A stretch of DNA of 64,000 nucleotides from Bacillota bacterium (GTDB taxonomy: Bacteria > Bacillota > Clostridia > Lachnospirales > Lachnospiraceae), in the NCBI GenBank assembly GCA_023421505.1, contig JAEZTJ010000082.1, positions 62,001 through 126,000 of the forward strand. Reading direction: 5' to 3'. The number at the start of each line of letters is the position of its first letter. The stretch's first letter is position 1. Positions 27,071 to 36,568 of this stretch are shown piece after piece. The notes below the pieces were generated by a model. That model made no database searches. It saw only the letters and a program-made list of their open reading frames with translations, and was not told where the DNA came from. The position numbers and the translations under genes are program-made.

Positions 27071-28279
27071 TTTGAATTTAATTCGATAGAAGATGCGATA
27101 GAAGATATTAAAAACGGAAAAATGATTGTTATTGTGGATGACGAAGATAGGGAAAATGAAGGTGACTTAGTTATAGCAGCAGAGAAAGTAACCCCGGAAG
27201 CAATTAATTTTATGGTGACCTATGCGAGGGGCTTAGTCTGCATGCCAATTATACCAGACCGACTAGATGAACTAAATATTAAGCAAATGGTGTCGAACAA
27301 CACAGAATCCCACCATACTGCCTTCACGGTATCGATCGATGCAGCTGAAACCACCACCGGTATCTCTGCTTTTGAAAGGGCCTTTACCGTCAAAAAGCTT
27401 CTCGATCCTAATGCTACAGAAAGTGATTTTAATAAACCCGGACATGTATTTCCTTTAGCAGCAAAAGCCGGAGGTGTACTAAAAAGAACCGGACATACGG
27501 AGGCTGCAGTTGATCTTGCCACCCTGGCAGGACTATACCCGGCTGGAGTCATCTGTGAGATTATGAACGAAGACGGTACAATGGCAAGACTACCATCCAT
27601 TATTGAATATTGTAAAAAGCATGACCTGAAATTAGTTTCCATTGCAGATTTAATCAAGTATCGGAGAAAAAACGAAATCTTTATCAAACGGTCAACAGAG
27701 GCGAAATTACCTACGAAATACGGTGATTTTCAAATTATAGGCTATGAAAATACGATCAATGGCGAGCATCATGTGGCATTAGTAAAAGGAGATGTTTCAG
27801 ACGGTAATCCTGTATTAGTAAGAGTACATTCCGAATGCTTAACCGGAGATGCCTTTGGTTCCCTGCGCTGTGATTGCGGAGAACAATTTGCTGCAGCAAT
27901 GCAAAGAATCGAAGAGGAAGGCCGGGGTATTTTATTATATATGCGACAGGAGGGCCGAGGCATAGGATTAATAAATAAATTAAAGGCTTACTCTCTACAG
28001 GATCAAGGAATGGATACGGTGGAAGCCAATCTCGCATTAGGTTTTCCGGAGGATCTAAGGGAATATGGCATTGGAGCGCAAATACTTGCAGATCTGGGAG
28101 CAAAGAAGATCAATCTAATGACAAATAATCCAAAGAAGCTAAAGGGGTTATCCGGTTATGGAATTGAGATTGTGAAAAGGGTTCCGCTCCAAATGAATCA
28201 TAATGAAAGAAATGAATTTTATCTAAGAACCAAAAAAGCAAAGCTGGGTCATATATTAGAATTTAAGGAGGAGCAATAA
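27068..28279 (+). CDS. ribBA: Bifunctional DHBP synthase / GTP cyclohydrolase II
   Basis: 403 residues. RibB domain (1 to about 200): IVIVDDEDRENEGDLVIAAE, HHTAFTVSID, RTGHTEAAVDLA. RibA domain (about 205-400): VRVHSECLTGDAFGSLRCDCGEQF holds the zinc cysteines, MRQEGRGIGLINKL the catalytic arginine. It makes both riboflavin precursors, from ribulose 5-phosphate and from GTP. ATG at 27068 follows ATGGAGG contributed by the family B repeat. Unlike ribD-ribE, it is separated from ribE by 170 bp that hold this repeat. Confidence 0.97.
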   Translation: MFEFNSIEDAIEDIKNGKMIVIVDDEDRENEGDLVIAAEKVTPEAINFMVTYARGLVCMPIIPDRLDELNIKQMVSNNTESHHTAFTVSIDAAETTTGISAFERAFTVKKLLDPNATESDFNKPGHVFPLAAKAGGVLKRTGHTEAAVDLATLAGLYPAGVICEIMNEDGTMARLPSIIEYCKKHDLKLVSIADLIKYRRKNEIFIKRSTEAKLPTKYGDFQIIGYENTINGEHHVALVKGDVSDGNPVLVRVHSECLTGDAFGSLRCDCGEQFAAAMQRIEEEGRGILLYMRQEGRGIGLINKLKAYSLQDQGMDTVEANLALGFPEDLREYGIGAQILADLGAKKINLMTNNPKKLKGLSGYGIEIVKRVPLQMNHNERNEFYLRTKKAKLGHILEFKEEQ

Positions 28280-28280
28280 G

Positions 28281-28742
28281 ATGAGAACATTAGAAGGAAA
28301 TTTAATTGCAGAAGGCTTAAAGTTTGGAATTATTGCAGGAAGATTTAATGAATTTATCGGAGGCAAATTAATTCAAGGAGCCCTTGACGCTCTAAAAAGA
28401 CATGGGGTAAAGGAGGAAGAAATCGAGCTTGCTTGGGTGCCGGGTGCCTTTGAAATCCCTCTGGTTGCAAAGAAAATGGCTGCTTCAAAGAAGTATGATG
28501 CCGTTATCTGCCTTGGTGCTGTAATTAGAGGCTCGACACCGCATTTTGATTATGTATCCAATGAAGTCTCGAAAGGTATTGCCCACGCTTCCCTTGAGAC
28601 AGGTATTCCTGTCATCTTCGGCGTACTGACTACCGATACCATCGAACAGGCAATAGAGAGAGCCGGAACAAAAGCTGGCAATAAGGGCTATGATGCTGCA
28701 GTTACTGCAATAGAGATGGCTAATTTATTAAGAATAATATAA
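28281..28742 (+). CDS. ribH: 6,7-dimethyl-8-ribityllumazine synthase
   Basis: 153 residues, normal for the family. FNEFIGGKLIQGALDALKRHG, WVPGAFEIPLVAKKMA, CLGAVIRGSTPHFDYV and GVLTTDTIEQAIERAGTKAGNKG are the diagnostic segments. The start lies one base after the ribBA stop. Product is the substrate of RibE. Confidence 0.97.
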   Translation: MRTLEGNLIAEGLKFGIIAGRFNEFIGGKLIQGALDALKRHGVKEEEIELAWVPGAFEIPLVAKKMAASKKYDAVICLGAVIRGSTPHFDYVSNEVSKGIAHASLETGIPVIFGVLTTDTIEQAIERAGTKAGNKGYDAAVTAIEMANLLRII

Positions 28743-28750
28743 TTAGGATT

Positions 28751-28909
28751 AGATAATTGCGAAACTATATAGTTTAATAAATTGAATACACAGTAGATAC
28801 TATTCCTACTCCTGGGCGCCATACGCTTAAGTGTTTTAACACTTCAGTACCGCTTCGGAATAGTATATGCTGTGTATACAATACTTACAATAATTGAGTT
28901 TCGCAATAG
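28751..28909. repeat. MITE-like long palindrome, family F copy 1
   Basis: Ends are ATAATTGCGAAAC and GTTTCGCAAT. The inner arms CACAGTAGATACTATTCC and GGAATAGTATATGCTGTGT also pair, giving a stem of more than 50 bp. Related copies are at 62273 and 63661. Confidence 0.82.
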
Positions 28910-28944
28910 CTTAATATTATTATTTAACTAGGAGGTTATTGACT

Positions 28945-29604
28945 ATGATTCCATTCCGGGAGATTAAAACTATCTATTTCGATTATGATGGTACACTGCA
29001 CAATAGTATTCATCTATATGCTCCTGCCTTTCGTAAGGCTTATGATTTTCTCGTGAAGGCAGGAGCTGCCGAAAATAAAGAATGGACGGATAAGGAAATC
29101 AGCTATTGGTTAGGCTACAATCCAAGCGACATGTGGAAGAGTTTTATGCCCAGCCTAAAGGATGAGTTGAGACAGCAATGCAGTAATATCATCGGTGAAG
29201 AAATGATCAAATTAATCGAACAGGGAAAGTCCCAGCTTTATGAAGGAGCTGTCGAAGCACTGGAATATTTAAAAAGGAATGGATATCATTTGATCTTTAT
29301 CAGTAATTGTAAAGCTTATTATAAAGCTGCCCATGCAAAGTATTTTCATTTGGATCATTACTTTGAAGAATTGGTATGCTCCGAGGATTATGCATTTGTA
29401 TCCAAGGATATCATATTAGCGAAGCTCAAATTAAATTATCCTGAAAAAATGTTGATCGTTGGAGATAGAAATCAGGACATTGAAGCAGGAAAGAAAAATA
29501 ATATTTACACAATTGGCTGCCGCTATGGCTATGCCACAGAGGGGGAGCTTGAGGAGGCCGATCTGGTTATTGATCATATTCTGGACTTGAAACAATTACT
29601 ATAG
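28945..29604 (+). CDS. HAD-family hydrolase (phosphoglycolate-phosphatase-like)
   Basis: 219 residues. Motif I IYFDYDGTLHNS (nucleophile Asp with the second Asp two residues on), motif II in HLIFISNCK, motif III Lys in SKDIILAKLK and motif IV LIVGDRNQDIEAGKKN. Typical subclass I cap. A phosphatase; riboflavin pathway intermediates need dephosphorylation and the gene follows ribH, so a role there is possible but speculative. ATG at 28945 follows AGGAGG by nine bases. Confidence 0.87.
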   Translation: MIPFREIKTIYFDYDGTLHNSIHLYAPAFRKAYDFLVKAGAAENKEWTDKEISYWLGYNPSDMWKSFMPSLKDELRQQCSNIIGEEMIKLIEQGKSQLYEGAVEALEYLKRNGYHLIFISNCKAYYKAAHAKYFHLDHYFEELVCSEDYAFVSKDIILAKLKLNYPEKMLIVGDRNQDIEAGKKNNIYTIGCRYGYATEGELEEADLVIDHILDLKQLL

Positions 29605-29955
29605 AATAGGAATACTTACCTATTTACCCATTATATTATTGTAATAATGATCAGTATTTCAATGCATAATTCTTATCCTCGGAATGTTATCTAATCTATC
29701 ACAAAATAATTAACATAACGAAAATCTTGCTACTATATAGAAGAATATGTATAATAAATATAAATACATTTAAGTCAATCTTTTTTCTGGCACAGAATAA
29801 CATTTGGACTAGATTATTTTATATGTTAACCAATTATTTTGCTATAACCATACTTACTATTTAGCTATTCATAAAAGCTTTTATAAAATAAATCTAAAAT
29901 TACGTTACCGTCAGAATAAGGAGATATCGTAAGTTTATATGAGGAGGTATAAATT
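29605..29955. other. AT-rich gap, no feature recognised
   Basis: I see no ORF, hairpin or repeat of note here apart from the GAGGAGGTATAAATT ribosome site at its end, a sequence that recurs before the glycosyltransferase gene at 40160. Confidence 0.5.
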
Positions 29956-30036
29956 ATGCTAAAATCATTATTAGCCATAAAAAAATCAAATCAATCACCT
30001 GATACACTCTATGCAACACAGGTCATGTCCGCTTAG
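29956..30036 (+). CDS. Possible 26-residue small protein
   Basis: ATG preceded by GAGGAGG at eight bases, followed by 26 codons (MLKSLLAIKKSN...) and a TAG. Directly after the stop, GCGATTCA/TGAATCGC can form a hairpin, overlapping the stop region. It lies 88 bp upstream of a CD3324-like gene. There is no recognised family; the strong ribosome site is the only evidence for coding. Confidence 0.4.
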   Translation: MLKSLLAIKKSNQSPDTLYATQVMSA

Positions 30037-30124
30037 CGATTCAGTGCATAGAGCGATCATTGAATCGCAGTCAAGGTATGAAATGTGTTGTACTCTGGAT
30101 ATTTAATTAGAAGGAGTGTTATAC

Positions 30125-30388
30125 ATGGCATATATAAATGGAAAAGAAATATTACCGGAAGATTTATTATCAGAAATCCAAAAACACTTTGTAGGAGGCC
30201 TCATCTATATCCCATATCCGGAAAACGAACGGTGCAAATGGGGAAGCCGTACTACAATTAAAACAGAATTGCAGGTTAGGAATCAGGAAATTTGCCTAAA
30301 AAAAGAGAAAGGGTTATCTATACAAAAGCTTATGGATGAATACCACCTTTCTTATGATACAATTAAAAAAATTATTTATCAGCATTAA
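30125..30388 (+). CDS. CD3324-like small DNA-binding protein
   Basis: 87 residues. The start MAYINGKEILPEDLLSEIQKHFVGGLIYIP and the C-terminal helix-turn-helix (GLSIQKLMDEYHLSYDTIKKIIY) are characteristic of the clostridial CD3324 family, which resembles Mor-type activators. ATG at 30125 follows AAGGAG by eight bases. Target unknown. Confidence 0.8.
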   Translation: MAYINGKEILPEDLLSEIQKHFVGGLIYIPYPENERCKWGSRTTIKTELQVRNQEICLKKEKGLSIQKLMDEYHLSYDTIKKIIYQH

Positions 30389-30392
30389 TTGT

Positions 30393-30423
30393 AAGAGCTG
30401 TTACGTAAAGTAGCAGCTCTTTT
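30393..30423 (+). terminator. Terminator after the CD3324-like gene
   Basis: AAGAGCTGTTAC pairs with GTAGCAGCTCTT (one G-U), with T residues following. Confidence 0.85.
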
Positions 30424-30537
30424 GTGTACTAAATACTTTAAATAATATTCGGTACTTAGCATTATTCATATTTATGTTATTTTATTCTTATAGGTTAATA
30501 GTTTAACACATAGAAGAAGTACGAGGAGGAAATTTGT

Positions 30538-31335
30538 ATGAATTATACTATGAGCAACAAAGAAGCTTGGGAAGAAGCTTTTGATAATCGTTCTGAGGGT
30601 TGGTGTGATGATATAGGCTATAGGTTGGAACATGAAAAGTTCCCCTTTATTGAAAAGGTACTTGTTGATGAATTAGTCAATTATGATATGAACAATAAGA
30701 GCATAGCACAGTTTTGCTGTAACAACGGAAGAGAGTTATTAAACCTTATGAAATTTGGTGCTTTAAAAGGGGTTGGTTTTGACCTTGCTGAAAATATGGT
30801 CTCCTTCGCTAACACGACCGCTAAAAATTTGGGAATTAATTGTACGTTTGTAGCTACTGATATTTTAGAAATTGATGAAAGATTCCATAATTATTTTGAT
30901 TTTATCTTTGTAACAATCGGTGCATTAACCTGGTTTTCTGACCTTTCAAAGTTCTTTAACAAAGTTTCATTATGCTTAAAGCAGGGTGGAATACTGATTA
31001 TAAATGAAACGCATCCGATTGCAAATATGCTAGGCTTATGCGGAGAAGATAATTATGATTCAAATGCTCCTGACAGATTAGTGAATTCGTATTTTAAAAA
31101 CGAACCCTGGATTGAGAACAGCGGGATGGGTTACATGACTGGTAAAATATATGAATCAAAAACTTTTTATAGCTATTCGCATACATTTTCCCATATCATC
31201 AACTCAATAACCCAAAATAAAATGTATGTAAAAAAATTACTAGAATTTGATCATGATATATCTTCACTATTTCAACATTTGGTGCAGAGGGGAATACCTC
31301 TATCCTTTATCCTTATCAGTCAGAAACACGAGTAA
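30538..31335 (+). CDS. Class I SAM-dependent methyltransferase
   Basis: 265 residues. Motif I is in IAQFCCNNGRELLNLMKFG, the acidic strand-2 end in KGVGFDLAENMVSFA, motif IV in YFDFIFVTIGALTWFSDLSKFF and a later strand in LKQGGILIINETHP. Like YcgJ/UbiE-type small-molecule methyltransferases; substrate unknown. AGGAGG precedes the ATG. It stands alone, followed by 770 bp of degraded DNA. Confidence 0.85.
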   Translation: MNYTMSNKEAWEEAFDNRSEGWCDDIGYRLEHEKFPFIEKVLVDELVNYDMNNKSIAQFCCNNGRELLNLMKFGALKGVGFDLAENMVSFANTTAKNLGINCTFVATDILEIDERFHNYFDFIFVTIGALTWFSDLSKFFNKVSLCLKQGGILIINETHPIANMLGLCGEDNYDSNAPDRLVNSYFKNEPWIENSGMGYMTGKIYESKTFYSYSHTFSHIINSITQNKMYVKKLLEFDHDISSLFQHLVQRGIPLSFILISQKHE

Positions 31336-31685
31336 TTTATATTGCTTTTCGGTATACTTCCTAATGTTTAAAGTAGGTGAAAGTGATATCTTCCCTTATT
31401 GTAGACAGTTCAATAATAAAGCTGCGATAAGGAAAACCTATCAATTTCACTTACTCATAAATTTTCTTCTTCAATAATTAGTTCAGCCGGTATCTTAGAG
31501 GCAAGGGAGCTTTTTAATTAAGCAATAATTGTTTTCCTGATATAGTTTATTACCATTATAATAGCAATAAAAATAAATAATTCTCAAGCTGCCATATCTA
31601 ATTATAACTGTATACCAGTGATATTTCCTTTAAGCACTCTAGATATATTCATTTAACCTATTTCATGTAGAAACATATTACCCTC

Positions 31686-31861
31686 TTATTCAAATTCACT
31701 TTGTAGCTCTTTAAATTTCTCTCTTTGAGCTTCCAGTGTTCTCTATTCTCCTGATTTAGATTAATGGATGAGTATATTAACCCTTTTCTGTCTAATAATT
31801 GTTCAATCAAAGAATCCTCTGGATGTAATGCAGAATCATCACAACCCGAAACACCTCTTCC
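31686..31861 (-). pseudogene. Remnant of a broken gene, family unknown
   Basis: On the minus strand one frame reads GCDDSALHPEDSLIEQLLDRKG and, after a single frame change near 31745, a second reads TLEAQREKFKELQSEFE followed by a stop. Both look like protein rather than noise, the second being coiled-coil-like. There is no start codon or ribosome site. The rest of 31336-32105 is AT-rich with no feature I can name. Confidence 0.3.
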
Positions 31862-32105
31862 TTAAATCTGAAAATACGCATATTTACCGATGTCAGATAT
31901 TACAGAGTATGTAAAAGTCATTTCTTTTTTTATCAAGTATTTATAGATTAAACTCTAACTATGTTGTATAATATTGGAAGTCTTTTATGTTAGATCTGTT
32001 ATAGGTATTATTTATTTAGAAGAAATAGTAGCTCAGATTTAAGAGGAAAAATTTTTTAGTAATTCAAGGTTAAAATTATATGAATATGAAAGAGGTATAA
32101 TAATT

Positions 32106-32552
32106 ATGTTTCCAGAAAATATAAGTATCATAGTTACAGAGGCTATAACTGGTAAACCCATTGAAAATATTGCTATAATGTTGACTTTATTTGCCAATAA
32201 AAAAAATAATTATAATCTTCATCCATCTTTGAGTGATATTAACGGGATAATAGAAATATCAAAGAAATGGATAGAAGAAGAGATTCAAAAAGAACGAAAT
32301 CTCTTTATTATGGATTATGCGTCTACGATTGATGACTGTAAATCATTAATAGAAATAAATGTTCTAAATTGTGAGGAGTTAATAAAGCTAGCAAATGGTA
32401 TGAAATCTTATCAAGATTATTTTGGATATTCGGATATCGATATTGATAAAGTTAAAAACGCTAGTAATAAATATTACAACTCTTTATCAATGAAGTTAAA
32501 TTTTACTGGTGAGCGTGCAGTCCAGTTAGACTTAAACCTAATGCAAAATTAA
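32106..32552 (+). CDS. Hypothetical protein
   Basis: 148 residues, no signal peptide or membrane helix. The first 60 residues (VTEAITGKPIENIAIMLTL, SDINGIIEIS) resemble the start of a carboxypeptidase-regulatory or transthyretin-like beta domain, but the match is weak. Acidic, Asn- and Ile-rich. AT content is higher than in neighbouring conserved genes, which fits an accessory region. I do not recognise the family. Confidence 0.5.
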   Translation: MFPENISIIVTEAITGKPIENIAIMLTLFANKKNNYNLHPSLSDINGIIEISKKWIEEEIQKERNLFIMDYASTIDDCKSLIEINVLNCEELIKLANGMKSYQDYFGYSDIDIDKVKNASNKYYNSLSMKLNFTGERAVQLDLNLMQN

Positions 32553-32692
32553 TTTATCTCTATTTTCGTATTGACTAAGTTTCAAATATAGTATTTACAG
32601 TATTTAGCAATTTCCATTTTATTAATGTATATATACAATAGTTTACAATCGCCAATAAAATTTACTAATATAAGACAGAAGGAGTTAATAAA

Positions 32693-33223
32693 ATGAGACA
32701 GAAAATATTTAAATACATATATGTATTTTTTGCTTTCTTAGCATTAGTAATTGGGAGTGAATATGTTGTGAACTATTATAATACGATCGATATAAAAAAT
32801 AATAGTAAATTAATTCAATATGTTTCTAACAAGGATAATATCAGCGACATAACAATTTTGAAAGAAAGCGAGTCGGGGAAACTTTTTAGCATTCTATATA
32901 AAGGTAAGGATTCCATTAGGTTAATGATATTGGAAAGAACAAAAATCCCTAATCGGTATAAAATACTGGGAGGAAGCCATACTGGACAGTCATTTGGTAC
33001 TTTTAACTTCGGAAATTCAAAAGGTACTTTAATAATTGTATTTGGAGATAATTCAGTAATCAATGCTTCCAAATACTCTATGGAAAGCGGAGGAATTACA
33101 TATTCAGAAAGTATAAAGAATATGGATTATGTACTGAGAATTTTTCGAATACCTGATAGTAATGATATAAATAGCAATCTTTATCTATATGACTCGAATA
33201 ATAATCAAATTGGGTTTTACTAA
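32693..33223 (+). CDS. Hypothetical membrane-anchored protein
   Basis: 176 residues: one N-terminal membrane helix (about 8-28), then a soluble beta-rich extracytoplasmic part with no recognised motif and no cysteine. GGAG precedes the ATG. Neighbour of another unrecognised ORF on the same strand; a shared role is speculation. Confidence 0.55.
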   Translation: MRQKIFKYIYVFFAFLALVIGSEYVVNYYNTIDIKNNSKLIQYVSNKDNISDITILKESESGKLFSILYKGKDSIRLMILERTKIPNRYKILGGSHTGQSFGTFNFGNSKGTLIIVFGDNSVINASKYSMESGGITYSESIKNMDYVLRIFRIPDSNDINSNLYLYDSNNNQIGFY

Positions 33224-33279
33224 TTATTAACAATATTTCCTACTGGAAACTATCTCAATAAATCATATCCAACAATTTC

Positions 33280-33340
33280 CACTCCTTATTGTCATAATAA
33301 TTTAGTGAATTTATTGCTAAACAAATATGCCAATAAGGAG
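33280..33340 (+). promoter_or_regulatory. RBS-sequestering hairpin before truncated yyaL copy 1
   Basis: CACTCCTTATTGTCATA pairs with TATGCCAATAAGGAGCG; the right arm contains the AAGGAG ribosome site. The same hairpin precedes the copies at 34996 and 37293. Confidence 0.7.
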
Positions 33341-33347
33341 CGTCTCT

Positions 33348-33558
33348 ATGAATACAACCGAACATGTTACAAATAAAGGTCAAGGTACTACCAAAATACC
33401 TAATAAATTAATCGATGAAAAATCCCCCTATCTTTTACAACACGCCTACAATCCTGTAAGTGGTACCCTTGGGGAACAGAAGCTTTCGAGATTGCTAAGA
33501 AAGAGAATACACCAATTTTCCTAAGTATCGGTTACTCCACCTGCCACTGGTGTCATGT
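33348..33558 (+). pseudogene. Truncated 5' copy of yyaL (copy 1)
   Basis: MNTTEHVTNKGQGTT and SPYLLQHAYNPV match the start of YyaL at 37293. A one-base loss after the NPV codons shifts the frame, yet the DNA matches on to 33558, where similarity stops directly after the CHWCHV codons. The final 37 bp (33522-33558) are identical in all three copies. Confidence 0.85.
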
Positions 33559-33678
33559 TCATTAATGTAACCCATTGAAAATCCTTAATCTTACTAGTGA
33601 TATTATTTTACTAATGATTCAATAAAAACTATTCGTACTACAAAGGAGTTTAGTATTACTCAAGGTAAATAAGCTTTA

Positions 33679-34206
33679 TTAGATCCAATTCGTTGAAATT
33701 GATAATTTTAATTCCCTGCATACATCGTCTTCAATATCCGCATAGCCTAAAGCAACACAAGAGATGGGAACAAAGCTGTCCGGTATTCCAAGTTTTTGCG
33801 AAAGCTCCTGATGTAGCCTTAGTGCCAAAGCAGCTCCCCATAGATAAACGCTTCCAATTTTTAAATCGGTTGCAGCTAATAGCATATTTTCAATGATGCA
33901 GGCAGTGCTCGCATATTCTGCATTTTGGTATTTTTCATGAGACTGTGCAGATACAACAATAATCGTAGGAGCCGCGTATAACGGATCATAATCTGGAGTT
34001 CCACGCAGTAAGGCTGTTCTTATAGATAATTCCTTTCGGATACTAGCATCCTGTAGCACTGTCAAATGTAATAATTCATTTTTTCCATGTCCAATGGGTG
34101 CGGCACATCCAGCTTTTAATATGGTATCAAGTTCTTCCTCTTTAATCTGTTCCTGTTTGTAGTGTCGAATGGATTTTCGCATTGCAATTGCCTCTAATAA
34201 TTCCAT
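33679..34206 (-). CDS. Nitroreductase-family FMN oxidoreductase
   Basis: 175 residues. Short nitroreductase fold: AIAMRKSIRHYKQEQI (FMN phosphate binding), LLHLTVLQD, AEYASTACIIENMLLAATDLKIGSVYLWG and a C-terminal CVALGYADIED. An NAD(P)H- and FMN-dependent reductase of nitro compounds or quinones. ATG at 34206 has GGGAGG eleven bases upstream. Divergent from an HxlR gene that probably controls it. Both lie between two truncated yyaL copies and may have arrived together. Confidence 0.85.
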   Translation of the reverse strand: MELLEAIAMRKSIRHYKQEQIKEEELDTILKAGCAAPIGHGKNELLHLTVLQDASIRKELSIRTALLRGTPDYDPLYAAPTIIVVSAQSHEKYQNAEYASTACIIENMLLAATDLKIGSVYLWGAALALRLHQELSQKLGIPDSFVPISCVALGYADIEDDVCRELKLSISTNWI

Positions 34207-34369
34207 AGCAATCTTTACCTCCCTATATTTACTCAGATATTTAAATCTGGTATAATTAATATACCTATACAATAATTGGTTTACAAGTACGCAGAAAAAA
34301 ATGAGTAGGTACGTAATTTGATACCTGCTTTACGAAAAAAAGCAGATGAATGAGGAGGGGATGACTTTA

Positions 34370-34744
34370 ATGATAAAAACGGAATTAGTACAATTCATCG
34401 ACGAACTTCGTAGGTCGGACGGAAGCGGCGAATGCCCGATAAGGATGGCAATGGATACAATTGGAGGAAGGTGGAAGCTCAGAATTCTCTCCCAGATGCT
34501 ACGATATGAGAAGCTTCGTTTTAATGAGCTAAAAAGAAATATAATAGGAATTACCAACACGATGCTGGCATGTTCTCTTAAGGAGCTAGAAGCAGCCAAA
34601 CTAATAACACGAATACAGTATAATGAAATGCCCCTTCGGGTGGAATATTCCTTAACAGAAGTCGGGATTAGCATATTACCCGTATTATTTGAGCTTTCAA
34701 AGTGGTGGAGGCATTATCAGGCTGAGACATTAACAATACAATGA
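34370..34744 (+). CDS. HxlR-family transcriptional regulator
   Basis: 124 residues. CPIRMAMDTIGGRWKLRILSQML and ITNTMLACSLKELEAAKLITRI are the HxlR winged helix; the cysteine of the leading CPI is the position used for thiol sensing in YodB. GGAGGGG lies eleven bases before ATG 34370; in-frame ATGs at 34346 and 34361 are alternatives. Divergent from the nitroreductase gene. Confidence 0.83.
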   Translation: MIKTELVQFIDELRRSDGSGECPIRMAMDTIGGRWKLRILSQMLRYEKLRFNELKRNIIGITNTMLACSLKELEAAKLITRIQYNEMPLRVEYSLTEVGISILPVLFELSKWWRHYQAETLTIQ

Positions 34745-34927
34745 TCCTATCGTCATATTTAGATATTGATACATATTCTGCTGACATATGACTCCCAAAT
34801 CATAAGATAGATTATTACATACAGAAAGAGTCATTAAATTAGTCTGATTAATATTAAGTAAAATTAGTTCACTATCTTTCACTCTTGAATAATTTCTTTA
34901 TCTTAATAATTTCTATTTAAATAATCT

Positions 34928-34987
34928 CCACTCCTTATTAGCATAATAATAAGTTTACTTGTTTAAACAAATATGCCAACAAGGAGT
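34928..34987 (+). promoter_or_regulatory. RBS-sequestering hairpin before truncated yyaL copy 2
   Basis: CACTCCTTATTAGCATA pairs with TATGCCAACAAGGAGTG and would hide AAGGAG. Confidence 0.7.
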
Positions 34988-34995
34988 GCGTCCAT

Positions 34996-35325
34996 ATGAA
35001 TACAACCGAACATGTGACAAATAAAGGTCAAGGTACTACCAGAATACTAAATAAATTAATTGATGAAAAATCCCCCTATCTATTACAACACGCCTACAAT
35101 CCTGTCAAATGGTACCCTTGGGGTACGGAAGCTTTTGAGATTGCTAGGAAAGAGAATAAACCGATTTTCCTAAGTATCGGTTACTCCACCTGCCACTGGT
35201 GTCATGTTGGGTTATGGCACCAAGAGGATTGGATTTCATTGGTAATACATAATAAGACGATAACTGCTTTAAGAGTTTTGAACCATATTCTTCCGCAAAA
35301 GACAGAAAGTATATGTTATAATTGA
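34996..35325 (+). pseudogene. Truncated 5' copy of yyaL (copy 2)
   Basis: In frame for the first 71 codons with the YyaL N-terminus, through SIGYSTCHWCHV; after 35207 the frame runs into unrelated sequence and stops at 35325. The 37-bp identical stretch before the break is at 35171-35207. The 5' hairpin and ribosome site are kept, so a short thioredoxin-like fragment could still be made. Confidence 0.85.
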
Positions 35326-35416
35326 TGACGATAATGATGTGTCTAAAATAATGGAAGTCCGACGTATCCTGTATAGTAAAAGGGATACAAGAAGACTGGT
35401 ATAATATGGCGTTATG

Positions 35417-35449
35417 GGAGTAGGCAAAATGCCTGCTCCTTATTTTTAC
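35417..35449 (+). terminator. Intrinsic terminator
   Basis: GGAGTAGGCA pairs with TGCCTGCTCC around a 3-nt loop, followed by TTATTTTT. DNA between 35330 and 35417 looks like decayed coding sequence, and the gap to 35610 contains nothing else. Confidence 0.8.
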
Positions 35450-35610
35450 TACATGATAGACATTATGTGGAAAATAATGTACTATTTTTATTAAACACAA
35501 AAGTTATCATCGATTGTTTATATTTTCTCCAATATTTTTGATCGGATACTCTTGACTCTTCCGTTGGGGAATAGATTAATCTATATATAAACCATCTATA
35601 GGAGGATTAT

Positions 35611-36567
35611 ATGAGTAAATTAATCAAAATTAGAGATATTTCCACAAAGTATGATATATCAGCCAGAACGCTTCGTTATTATGAAGATATGGGTTTATTA
35701 TCCAGTACTCGAAGCAACGATTACGCATACAGGTTATATGACGAAACCGCAGTCAATAGGCTAGAACAAATACTCATTTTGCGTAAGCTTTCCATCAGTA
35801 TCAAGGATATTCAACGAATATTTAGTACTTCCGGCTCCGAAGTTGTTTTGGATGTGTTGGGTAAAAAAGTAGGAGATATTGACAATGAGGTAGCCTTATT
35901 GCATGAATTGAAAGATATCGTCCTTGAGTTTATAAGGCAGATAGAGCAAGCTGATTTTAATAAAGTTTCTGACGTAACGATGCTTTATGAGAAGGCAAAG
36001 GAAATAGAAAGCCAACTGATCAATGTTACATACAGCGGTAACTCTTCTAATGTAAATCGTTTAATAGACGTAACCGAAAAGATGAAAAAAGCTCCTGAGG
36101 TCAGGGTTATTCGAATAAACCCCTTCAAGGCGTTTTCATCCGGTCTGGACTCTATAGACAATGTTATGGGCTGTTTTAATCAATGGCAGGAGGAACATAA
36201 CCACTTGGTCAAAAAACTCATGTACGGAGCTCCCGATTTTCTTTGGTTTGAGGAAGATATGCGTGCTGTTTGGATTTGGGCTGTTGAAGACTGGGTAACA
36301 GAAGAGGACACAGCACCATATAAGCTCATAGAGTTTGCGGGTGGATTGTATGCTACCGCCGTGTCTGTGGATGGAGACGACGACATCAGTGGCAGGGTTT
36401 ATAGTGGTATTAAAAAGTGGGTGGAAAACAATGGGTTTGAACTTGACGAATACCCCGGGCATCGGACACTCTGTCATATGCTAAATCCTACTGATGAGAT
36501 AAAAGATGTTCTTGGATACCATCAACTTGATATCTATGTACCGATTAAACTTAGAGGTAGTAAATAA
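35611..36567 (+). CDS. MerR-family regulator with GyrI-like effector domain
   Basis: 318 residues. Winged helix KIRDISTKYDISARTLRYYEDMGLL, coiled-coil linker (about 75-145) and a C-terminal ligand-binding-like domain (about 160-318) with FAGGLYATAVSVDGDDD and LDIYVPIKL, typical of BmrR/GyrI-type drug-binding folds. AGGAGG precedes the ATG. It overlaps the next gene closely (one-base gap), so the two are cotranscribed. Confidence 0.87.
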   Translation: MSKLIKIRDISTKYDISARTLRYYEDMGLLSSTRSNDYAYRLYDETAVNRLEQILILRKLSISIKDIQRIFSTSGSEVVLDVLGKKVGDIDNEVALLHELKDIVLEFIRQIEQADFNKVSDVTMLYEKAKEIESQLINVTYSGNSSNVNRLIDVTEKMKKAPEVRVIRINPFKAFSSGLDSIDNVMGCFNQWQEEHNHLVKKLMYGAPDFLWFEEDMRAVWIWAVEDWVTEEDTAPYKLIEFAGGLYATAVSVDGDDDISGRVYSGIKKWVENNGFELDEYPGHRTLCHMLNPTDEIKDVLGYHQLDIYVPIKLRGSK

Positions 36568-36568
36568 T

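Noticed and set aside
27220..27687. 155-codon minus-strand ORF
   Set aside because: Antisense to ribBA, no ribosome site, low-complexity serine-rich translation.
33327..33347. Upstream ATG (ATGCCAATAAGG) before each yyaL copy
   Set aside because: It lies inside the hairpin arm and would start ahead of the ribosome site; the ATG after AAGGAG fits better.
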